From JBCBJX01 sp038522735 (GTDB lineage: Bacteria > Pseudomonadota > Alphaproteobacteria > Caulobacterales > Parvularculaceae): a stretch of DNA of 64,000 nt. Where the stretch lies: positions 25,745 to 89,744 of the forward strand of contig JBCBJX010000002.1 of assembly GCA_038522735.1 (NCBI GenBank), read 5' to 3'. Shown one piece after another: positions 24,957 to 31,830 of this stretch (positions are counted from its first letter, which is position 1; each line of letters opens with the position of its first letter). The notes below the pieces were generated by a model. It worked only from the letters and a program-made list of their open reading frames with translations, made no database searches and was not told where the DNA came from. The position numbers and the translations under genes were made by a program.

Positions 24957-27065
24957 ATGTGGAGTAGAGCTCAATTCGCCGCCATAGCGTTCACTAGCGG
25001 CGTGTTGACTTTAGCCGGCAGCGAATCAGAAGCTGCCGACTGTCCGCTATCTAAGCGCGATCACCACGTCCTTGGCGCGGCGGAGCCGTATCGAGACGCT
25101 GTTTTCGTCGTTGAGATCGCCCAATTGGCGCCACCTGTCGGCGATGCCGGTCCGCTGAAGACTCCAGACGACACGATCACTGATCCGACAGTTAGGGTTC
25201 AACTCACAGCAACCTTAGTCCACACGGCAACGGAACATGGTCGGCCCGTCGGCTATTTCCTGACTGCGCTCCACGACCTTGGCGGACGCGTAAAGTTCCG
25301 AGGCAATCCGAACAGCTGCCCTGAGGCGCTCAAATCGCTGAATACGAACGAGAGCGGGCGAAAACTGCGGATTCTTTGGCCAAAATCTGGTCAGGGATAC
25401 ATAGACGACAATTCCATCGAATTGCCGGTCGTCGAAATCATCTGTGACAAAAGCCAAAGGTTTTCCGAATATCGGGCGGGCAATGGACCACGCCTCGATG
25501 CAGCGATCCTGAAAGTATTTCTCGATGAAACAGGCTCGCGCACACCAAAGGTCCTGGCTGAGCCCGCTTCCGCACCCGACGGGTTCATCTCAACACCGAG
25601 CGCGTCTGCGATCTCTTTTCGCAAACCGCTCTCTGTTCGTTTTGATGCTCCGCAGCCGGACGCAGAAATTCGCATTTCCGGCTACGGACGGCTATTAGGT
25701 GGTAAGAGCCGGGAACTACTCAGCGATTACTATGAAGACGACATGACGAACGAAATTCGTTACGTCGATGACCGGCGATTTCAGTCATACCGAGCCGCAT
25801 CATATCGCATTGTCGGCGACGAACCCTTATTCGGTGCATTACCTGCCGGAACACCCCTTCTCGGCGGTGTGAGCGGTGCCAGCGCAATTTCCGATGACGG
25901 GCGGATTTTTGGTGTCGTCAGCGCCTATCACGTAATTGACGACACTGCGTTTTGCGTGAGCAGTATCCAATTCGACGACTGCCGGTTTAGCGGAGAAGCG
26001 ATCAGTCAAAGCGACCGCGAACGCCTGGTTGCTGATGCGACGGCCACGACTCACATCACGTTGATCAGCCACGAGAAAATCAAACAACTTTTCGCCGACG
26101 ATCGGCTCGGACGCTCTCGCCGAACTCAGTTTTTAACGTCTCTGATATCCGACAACGCGGTCGATGCTGACGATCGACAACCAGCCTTGGCGAATTGGCG
26201 TGATTCAGCGAACGAAGCGCTCGCGTGCATGGAGCCTATTGAACTGCTTCATCTTCATGCTGCGTTTGACGAGCTATCGTCCAAAGCGGGAGGTCCGGAC
26301 GCGCTTCCAATCTTCAAAAGTTACCTAGCGGCCTTCCAGAAAGATGCGGAACTGCGCGAAGCCAGAAGTAATTTCGCATCATTGCGAAACGAGTTTGCCA
26401 AAAGCCTAATCGTAGCGCTCGCCGAAGGCGGACTTCATGAAGAAGCCGCGGACGTATTCGCTTTGTTTTCGAAACAATCGAAGTCTTTTTATTCACCGGG
26501 GATAGGCGGTCTTTTCCGGCAATTGCTACAAAATCGGCTCGCGACATTCGGTCCGGACGCAAAAAACAGGCGATTCGCAGACCAGATTTACGTGTCGCTG
26601 GATGCAGCCGCAGCGGCTTACGTCGGTGACGCCCAGTGCGAACGCCCCTCAGCCGTCGCCAGCGAATTGCTGGCCGAGTACGGTAAGATTTTGCAGATTC
26701 AATCGAGGCATTTCCAGAGCGACAGTGCGACGTCGGTAGGCGCAGTGTTCGCGACCGCTGCCGCATGCGATCCATCGAATCCCGCACCGCGTGCCCAGCT
26801 TGCCCTACTGCTCGCGACAAACGGCGATCGCGCCCGCGGGCTCTCCGTAATCCGAGATTTTGTCCGCGTCGCTAATGAAGATGTTCCCATTGAACCCGAC
26901 GACTTAGGCGCTGCGGCGAACGCCGCCAAACTTCTTTCTAATTCGTCGGATTCAGACGCGTTGGCTTCGATACGCGCGCGTCGGCGACCACTATCGGCGC
27001 GAGACTTTCTAACGCTCCGAGACTTATTCTTAAGTGGCAGTAACTCCGGTCCTTCAAAAATGTGA
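24957..27065 (+). CDS. Exported trypsin-like serine protease with a helical C-terminal region
   Basis: This 702-residue protein has a signal peptide (about 1-27). An S1-type protease domain is inferred from three ordered motifs: GYFLTALHDLGG with His106 (compare TAAH), RLDAAILKVFL with Asp181 (compare DIALL), and LGGVSGASAISDDGRIFGVVSAY with Ser306 (compare GDSGGP). Residues about 345-690 are mostly helical, with TPR-like spacing (LHEEAADVFALFSKQ, PRAQLALLLATNGDRARGL). It would act in the periplasm or outside the cell. It follows the unknown exported protein by 26 nt, so the two form an operon. AT-rich codon usage marks it as acquired. It ends 48 nt before the right repeat. Confidence 0.75.
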   Translation: MWSRAQFAAIAFTSGVLTLAGSESEAADCPLSKRDHHVLGAAEPYRDAVFVVEIAQLAPPVGDAGPLKTPDDTITDPTVRVQLTATLVHTATEHGRPVGYFLTALHDLGGRVKFRGNPNSCPEALKSLNTNESGRKLRILWPKSGQGYIDDNSIELPVVEIICDKSQRFSEYRAGNGPRLDAAILKVFLDETGSRTPKVLAEPASAPDGFISTPSASAISFRKPLSVRFDAPQPDAEIRISGYGRLLGGKSRELLSDYYEDDMTNEIRYVDDRRFQSYRAASYRIVGDEPLFGALPAGTPLLGGVSGASAISDDGRIFGVVSAYHVIDDTAFCVSSIQFDDCRFSGEAISQSDRERLVADATATTHITLISHEKIKQLFADDRLGRSRRTQFLTSLISDNAVDADDRQPALANWRDSANEALACMEPIELLHLHAAFDELSSKAGGPDALPIFKSYLAAFQKDAELREARSNFASLRNEFAKSLIVALAEGGLHEEAADVFALFSKQSKSFYSPGIGGLFRQLLQNRLATFGPDAKNRRFADQIYVSLDAAAAAYVGDAQCERPSAVASELLAEYGKILQIQSRHFQSDSATSVGAVFATAAACDPSNPAPRAQLALLLATNGDRARGLSVIRDFVRVANEDVPIEPDDLGAAANAAKLLSNSSDSDALASIRARRRPLSARDFLTLRDLFLSGSNSGPSKM

Positions 27066-27109
27066 CGCCATGAATTGCTCGATCTTTAATCAGATCGATC
27101 ATCGCGGCC

Positions 27110-27757
27110 CTAGCGCCACATGAGGTCCAGACGCTCCACATCGTTGATGACGCGCCAGACGCCGCCGCCTTCCTCGACCTTCGCGCGCCACGCTTCCAGC
27201 CGGTCCATGTACTCCCGCGGGTCGATATTGTCCGTGCGCAGCTTGGTGACGTTGAGGGCGATGACTTCAAAGCCGTCGAGGGAGAACGGGATGTCGCGGA
27301 CATACCCTTCGGGCAGGTCCTCGGCGAGGTCGGAGAAGATGAAGATCAACTTCCGCCCCGCGCCTTTTTCGGTGAGGAATTCCGACGCCTGCAGCACGCC
27401 GCCGGTGATGTCGGTGTAGGCGGAGGGTTTCACCGCCTCGACGAACGTGTCGACCTGCTCCTGGAAGCGGCGCTTCTGCTGGTTCGCGACCGAAGGCCGG
27501 TCGTCGAACTGCACCTTCGCGACGATGTCGCGTTCGGAAAAGCTTCCCGTATCCACCCGGGCGACGGCGAAGGCGTCGGCGGGTTCGAGGCGCGACAGGA
27601 TCACGTTGATGATCTGCTGGGCTTGGGTGATTTCCTCGGTGTACGTCCCCGAGGTGTCGATCAGCATGTAGACGCCGGTGTTGTGGGGGACCGGCTCGCC
27701 GCCGCAGGCCGCGAGCGACAGTCCGAAAACGCCGATGGCGGCGTGTTTGATGCGCAT
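27110..27757 (-). CDS. VWA-domain lipoprotein
   Basis: This 215-residue protein has lipobox LAAC (Cys18) and a von Willebrand A domain: VYMLIDTSGTY with the MIDAS-like DxSxT at Asp34/Ser36/Thr38, then YTDITGGVLQASEFL and KLIFIFSDLAEDLP. VWA domains bind protein partners through a metal ion. It follows the multi-pass membrane gene by 10 nt on the same strand, so both probably form an envelope complex. Its final 47 nt plus stop are the right boundary of the inserted element, so its C-terminus is element-derived but conserved. The function is unknown. Confidence 0.85.
   Translation of the reverse strand: MRIKHAAIGVFGLSLAACGGEPVPHNTGVYMLIDTSGTYTEEITQAQQIINVILSRLEPADAFAVARVDTGSFSERDIVAKVQFDDRPSVANQQKRRFQEQVDTFVEAVKPSAYTDITGGVLQASEFLTEKGAGRKLIFIFSDLAEDLPEGYVRDIPFSLDGFEVIALNVTKLRTDNIDPREYMDRLEAWRAKVEEGGGVWRVINDVERLDLMWR
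27114..27160. repeat. Right 47-bp direct repeat, forming the 3' end of the VWA gene
   Basis: Identical to 23881-23927. It covers the final codons of the minus-strand VWA lipoprotein gene, whose TAG stop (27110-27112) lies just inside the element. The two copies therefore use different stop codons (TAG here, TGA at the left copy), which shows that the repeat ends at the last sense codon. Confidence 0.95.
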
Positions 27758-27767
27758 CTCTCTCTCC

Positions 27768-29264
27768 TCAGCTTGCCAGACGTTCTTCGACGTCTTTCAT
27801 CACCGCCTTCGCGCCGATCTCGGACGAGGCGTGGGCCGGCTCTTTGCGGGCGCGCTGGCGGATCTCGATCGCCGGCGGCGTTCCGCGGGCGGCCGCGATG
27901 CGGCGTTCGACCCAGAGCGGCGCGAAGATCGCGACGTCATAGAGATCCGTCAGGACGTGCGCCGCGCCTTCCAGCCCACGCGCGACGAGACGCAGGGCGA
28001 AGCTCGTCGTCAGGAGAACGCCCGAGGCGATCCATCCGAGGACGGCGCGCATGGAGTGGACGAACGTCTCCAGCGGAATGGCGATGAAGGTGAGCGCGAA
28101 GGGCAGGATGAAGCCCATGCCCATCTGCGCGGCCGTGGTGATCCAGAGGAACTCCGGCGCGGAAGCCTCCGCCGCGTCGCCGCGCAGAAGCGCGCTCGTC
28201 GCCAGCTCGTCATGAAGGAGAAGCTCGCGCATGTAAGCGAGGCCCGCCTCGACGCCGGCGAGGAGGAAGAGGATCGTGAACGCCGCGAAGGCGAGCCGCC
28301 GGCGCACCTTGTCCGCCAGCGCGCTCACCGCCGGGAAGAGGTTGGTGATCCTGAGACACTCCATGAGGAAAAGCCCCATGGTGAGTTCGACGAGGATGAT
28401 GACCAGCGCCGCGATGTCGGCCGTGCGGAAGCCGCCGATGAAGGCGTTGCCGCCCACCATCTCCGACATCGGCCGGGCGATGAGGTGGAAGTTGACCACC
28501 GCCCCGCCTGTCGCGACGAGGAGGACGAGCCCCGAAACGAAGAACTGGACGAGGGCGGAGGATTGAAGGGCCGCCGCGGCGCGGTCCTCTCCGCGGGCGA
28601 TCTCTTCATACTTGTCCATCTGCCGGTCGACGGCGGAGGCGCGCTCGTTCACGGTTTCAAAGGAGCCCTTCACCTCGTCGAGGAGGCGGACCGCCTCGCG
28701 CCAGGTCGGCGCCATGGCGTGGAGGTGCTTGTGACGGGTGCGGCAGTCGCGGCGATAGTCCTCCGCCGCCTCCTCGCCCGCGCGCTTGAAAGACTCATGG
28801 ACGGCCGTCAGCACCTGCCGGAGCACAGGATCGGCCTTCGCTTCGACGGTGGCGACGGACTGGACGGCCTCCGCCCAGCCCGGCGGCGTCGGCGGGGAGC
28901 CGGCGCTTTTGCCGTAATCGTCGTCGAGCCGGCGGGCCTGCTCGCTCAGTTCCTGATGCAGCGCCGGAAAGCCGCCGAGATCGCGGCGGACGGCGGCGGA
29001 ATAGCGATCCAACTCCCGCTCGGAGAGGCGCGCCGCGGCGTCGCGGCCGGCGGCGAGCAGGACCTCGCGATTGCGCGCGACCAGCCGGCCGCGGGTGACG
29101 GCGAGCGCGCGGGACGAAAAGCGCAGGCCTTCGGCGAGGCCGGTGCAGCTTGCGGCGATGACGGCGCGCATCGGCTGACGCGCGAAATAAAGCCCCATCA
29201 CGACCGCCGATGCGATCAGGACGGCGTCGATCGGGCCCCCGTCGACAAGACGAAATTCGGGCAT
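27768..29264 (-). CDS. Six-helix membrane protein with a large coiled-coil region, unknown function
   Basis: This 498-residue protein starts at ATG 29264 behind GGGAGG. One helix near the N-terminus (about 12-28) is followed by a largely helical, charged segment of about 200 residues. Five more helices come next (about 237-262, 283-305, 324-346, 372-398, 408-427), then a basic tail. I recognise no family. It is first in a two-gene operon with the VWA lipoprotein, which suggests a membrane platform whose periplasmic partner is metal-dependent. It diverges from the PhoX-like gene. Codon usage is that of the GC-rich backbone. Confidence 0.7.
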   Translation of the reverse strand: MPEFRLVDGGPIDAVLIASAVVMGLYFARQPMRAVIAASCTGLAEGLRFSSRALAVTRGRLVARNREVLLAAGRDAAARLSERELDRYSAAVRRDLGGFPALHQELSEQARRLDDDYGKSAGSPPTPPGWAEAVQSVATVEAKADPVLRQVLTAVHESFKRAGEEAAEDYRRDCRTRHKHLHAMAPTWREAVRLLDEVKGSFETVNERASAVDRQMDKYEEIARGEDRAAAALQSSALVQFFVSGLVLLVATGGAVVNFHLIARPMSEMVGGNAFIGGFRTADIAALVIILVELTMGLFLMECLRITNLFPAVSALADKVRRRLAFAAFTILFLLAGVEAGLAYMRELLLHDELATSALLRGDAAEASAPEFLWITTAAQMGMGFILPFALTFIAIPLETFVHSMRAVLGWIASGVLLTTSFALRLVARGLEGAAHVLTDLYDVAIFAPLWVERRIAAARGTPPAIEIRQRARKEPAHASSEIGAKAVMKDVEERLAS

Positions 29265-29586
29265 GGCGCCCTCCCTGAAATTCCCGGGCGCTGAGACGCC
29301 CCCGCATGGGAGATGACCGGTCCGAAGTTCCAATCCGGCAAAAACATCCGTGAGAACACGTCTCAAATTTAGGGCGGATTTTTGCAATCGCCGCAAGCCG
29401 CTGGTTCGATGACGATAGTTCAAGTTTTCAACATCCGTACCCGCACGAGGTGCGCAATTTTAACCCGACGAACATACGTAGACCGACCTTCAGTATTTCA
29501 TTTCTTTGCTCTTGACACGAAGTTTTTCAAAAAACTGTCATACAACGCGCCTAGCGTCCGTCTTGGTTTTTTCAAGGGAGACCAGC
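29265..29586. other. Divergent intergenic region upstream of the phoX-like gene
   Basis: These 322 nt lie between two divergent genes and hold no supportable ORF. A -35-like TTGACA is at 29512-29517 on the plus strand. CTGTCAT, one half of a Pho box, is at 29535-29541, but the second half-site at the usual 11-base spacing is missing, so PhoB control is only a possibility. The Shine-Dalgarno AAGGGAGA (29574-29581) supports a GTG start at 29587. Confidence 0.5.
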
Positions 29587-31512
29587 GTGGCAGAACGCAC
29601 CGAAACCGCAGTTGAAATCGATAAAGAAGACATTCCGAGCAATCGGTCGGGCAACCGCCCCTTCGCCGACGTCCTGAAGGCGAACGCCTCTCGGCGCGCC
29701 GTCGTTCGCGGTGCGCTCGCAACGGCCGCCGCGACCGGCTTCCTCGCGCCGGCCGCCGCCGACGCTGCGGACCGTCGCCGCCGGTCGCCCCGCGGCCGTA
29801 CGATCGTCGGCTTCGATCCCGTCACGATCGAGCAGGCGCAAGGCGACCAGACGCTTCCGACCATTTCTTCAGAGTACAAATACCAGTCCTTCATTCCCTG
29901 GGGCACGCCGATCACGCCCGGCGCGACGACGCCCTATGAAGGCGACCCGAACACCCGTCCGACCCCGGAACAGGCGGCGCTTCAGATCGGCATCGGTCAC
30001 GACGGCATGGCGTTCTTCCCGGCTGATCATCACTATGGCGAGGAAGGCGTTCTCGGCTTCGGGCGCTCATCGACCGCCGGCATGCTCTGCGTGAACCACG
30101 AATTCGGGCGGAACACCCACGTCATCGGCAAGCTGGAGCCGGAAAACCTCGACGACGTCCGCGTCTCCCAGCACGTGCATGGCGTCTCTGTCGTGGCGAT
30201 TGAGAAAAAAGGCGGCTACTGGGAAGTCGCGAACAGCCCGCACGCGCGCCGCATTCACGTGAACACGCCGGTCGCGTTCTCCGGCCCTGCGGCGGGCTCG
30301 CCTCTGCTTGAGAACCCCGCGGGCAACATCCCCCTCGGCACCGTCAACAACTGCGGTTCCGGTCCGACGCCGTGGGGCACGTACCTCACCTGCGAAGAGA
30401 ACTTCAACGGGTACTTTGGATCGACCGAAGGCGAGTCCTTCAACGATACGCTCACGGAAGAGCAGGCGCGCTACGGCTTCGACTTCGACGGCTTCAACTA
30501 CGGCTGGCACTTCTTCGACAACCGCTTCGATCTCTCCAATCCGGAGTATGAGAACGAATCCAACCGCTTCGGCTGGGTCGTCGAGATCGATCCCTTCGAC
30601 GGCACGCAGACGCCGGTGAAGCGCACCGCCCTCGGCCGGCTGAAGCACGAGGCCGTCGCAATCGCGGTGAACCGGGCTTCCGGACGCATCTCCGCCTATA
30701 TGGGCGACGACCAGCGGTTCGACTATTGCTACAAGTACGAGTCCGACAAGCCGTGGCGTGAAACGATCCTCGCCGGCGAAAGCCCGCTCGATGAAGGCGT
30801 TCTTTACGTCGCCCGGTTCTACGAAGACGGCACCGGCGAGTGGATCGCCCTCGACGTGAACAACACGGACTATCCGGAACTCGCCGAGCGTTTCGCCAAC
30901 CAGGCGGAGCTGCTCGTGAACACGCGGATCGCCGCCGACATCGTCGGCGCGACGCCCATGGACCGGCCGGAATGGACCACGATCGGCCAGGACGGCGGCG
31001 TGTTCTGGACGCTGACGAACAACAGCCAGCGCCTTGAGCCGAACGCCGCGAACCCGGAGGCCCCGAACGACGACGGCCACATTATCCGGACCTGCGACGA
31101 CAACGACTATCTTGGAACGACCTTCACTTGGGAGTTCTACATCATCGCCTCTGAAACGCGCGGCACGCCGGGCGTCTTCACCGATCCGGACGCAGCCTAC
31201 GCCGACCCGTACGGCCGTCTCTTCATCGGCACCGACGGCGGCCAGCCGGACGGTCTGCAGGATCAGCTGGTCGTGTTCGACACGAACCTGGAGACGCCGG
31301 AGCCGAAGCGCCTTCTCGTCGGCGTCGTCAGCGACGAGATCACCGGCTGGGCGTTCACGCCGAACTTCCGCACGGCGTTCACCAACATCCAGCATCCGGG
31401 CAACGGCAACCCGGCGGCGACGAACTTCCCGCTTCCCTTCGACGGCGTCACCATCCCGCGGGACGCGACGCTGATCATCACCCGGAAGGACGGCGGTGTT
31501 ATCGGCTCCTAA
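29587..31512 (+). CDS. phoX: PhoX-family (DUF839) phosphatase, Tat-exported
   Basis: This 641-residue protein belongs to the DUF839/PhoX family: GMLCVNHEFGRNTHV, WGTYLTCEENFNGYFG, KHEAVAIAVNRASGRISAYMGDD and FIGTDGGQPDG. PhoX enzymes are calcium/iron alkaline phosphatases of the periplasm. A twin-arginine signal (SRRAVVRG, Arg36-Arg37, followed by an Ala-rich hydrophobic stretch to about residue 60) fits export of a folded metalloenzyme. GTG 29587 is chosen because AAGGGAGA lies just upstream; an earlier in-frame start would add 27 unlikely residues. It is close to ppk and ppx, giving a phosphorus-related neighbourhood, and is followed by a strong terminator. Confidence 0.88.
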   Translation: MAERTETAVEIDKEDIPSNRSGNRPFADVLKANASRRAVVRGALATAAATGFLAPAAADAADRRRRSPRGRTIVGFDPVTIEQAQGDQTLPTISSEYKYQSFIPWGTPITPGATTPYEGDPNTRPTPEQAALQIGIGHDGMAFFPADHHYGEEGVLGFGRSSTAGMLCVNHEFGRNTHVIGKLEPENLDDVRVSQHVHGVSVVAIEKKGGYWEVANSPHARRIHVNTPVAFSGPAAGSPLLENPAGNIPLGTVNNCGSGPTPWGTYLTCEENFNGYFGSTEGESFNDTLTEEQARYGFDFDGFNYGWHFFDNRFDLSNPEYENESNRFGWVVEIDPFDGTQTPVKRTALGRLKHEAVAIAVNRASGRISAYMGDDQRFDYCYKYESDKPWRETILAGESPLDEGVLYVARFYEDGTGEWIALDVNNTDYPELAERFANQAELLVNTRIAADIVGATPMDRPEWTTIGQDGGVFWTLTNNSQRLEPNAANPEAPNDDGHIIRTCDDNDYLGTTFTWEFYIIASETRGTPGVFTDPDAAYADPYGRLFIGTDGGQPDGLQDQLVVFDTNLETPEPKRLLVGVVSDEITGWAFTPNFRTAFTNIQHPGNGNPAATNFPLPFDGVTIPRDATLIITRKDGGVIGS

Positions 31513-31537
31513 AGCCCGGCGACTTCACGCAGAGCAA

Positions 31538-31562
31538 GGCGGGCTTCGGCCCGCCTTTTTTT
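31538..31562 (+). terminator. Rho-independent terminator after the phoX-like gene
   Basis: GGCGGGC (31538-31544) and GCCCGCC (31549-31555) form a perfect stem on a TTCG tetraloop. Seven T residues follow (31556-31562). It is the clearest intrinsic terminator in the window and starts 25 nt after the stop codon. Confidence 0.93.
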
Positions 31563-31601
31563 GTTTGTCGCCGTGCGTGCGGCGGTGCGGCCCGCCCGCG
31601 T

Positions 31602-31726
31602 CGATCCTTAAAGACGGCTCCGCCGCGGACGCGTCGAAGCCTCCTCAGGATGAGCTTCAGTCCCTCTTGCAACGGCCGTTACGCTCATCCTCAGGAGCCG
31701 GGCGCAGCCGTCGTCTCGAAGGATGG
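31602..31726. repeat. Nested inverted repeat, GATGAGC subfamily, copy 1
   Basis: It lies in the 318-nt gap between the phoX-like gene and ppk, which contains no other feature apart from the terminator. The inner arms are CTCCTCAGGATGAGC (31641-31655) and GCTCATCCTCAGGAG (31683-31697). The right outer arm is CGTCTCGAAGGATGG (31712-31726), and its left partner at 31602-31616 is degenerate with three mismatches. The same arms recur at 45206-45318. Confidence 0.85.
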
Positions 31727-31830
31727 ACGCGGAGCGCCGGATCGACAGGGCGCTCGCCTATGGCGAGGTGTGAGCCGGCGTCTCGGGGTGAGGAGCTGCG
31801 TCGCGAAGGCCGGCCGAGAGCCCCCTCCCC

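Larger units (their letters stand above)
23881..27160. mobile_element. Putative integrated element of about 3.2 kb, bounded by 47-bp direct repeats
   Basis: Exact 47-bp repeats at 23881-23927 and 27114-27160 bound DNA much poorer in GC than its flanks: 25 of 60 bases are G/C at 24301-24360 and 27 of 60 at 26461-26520, against 49 of 60 at 8941-9000. The right repeat is the last 15-16 codons of the VWA lipoprotein gene. The left repeat encodes the same residues followed by its own TGA, so excision through the repeats would leave an intact gene. This is the pattern of tyrosine-recombinase integration into a gene 3' end. Only two plus-strand cargo genes are present and no recombinase, so mobilisation would need help in trans or the enzyme has been lost. 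Confidence 0.7.

Noticed and set aside
24076..27065. A bacterial gasdermin/protease defence operon
   Set aside because: The size of the first protein and the trypsin-like partner recall gasdermin operons, but both products here carry export signals and no gasdermin motif was recognised.
27678..29294. A 538-codon open frame antisense to the membrane protein gene
   Set aside because: Its translation is Arg/Glu/Gly-rich with no recognisable motif, and the opposite strand has clear membrane helices and a ribosome site.
29512..29545. A full Pho box upstream of the phoX-like gene
   Set aside because: Only one CTGTCAT half-site is present; no second repeat occurs at the expected 11-base spacing.
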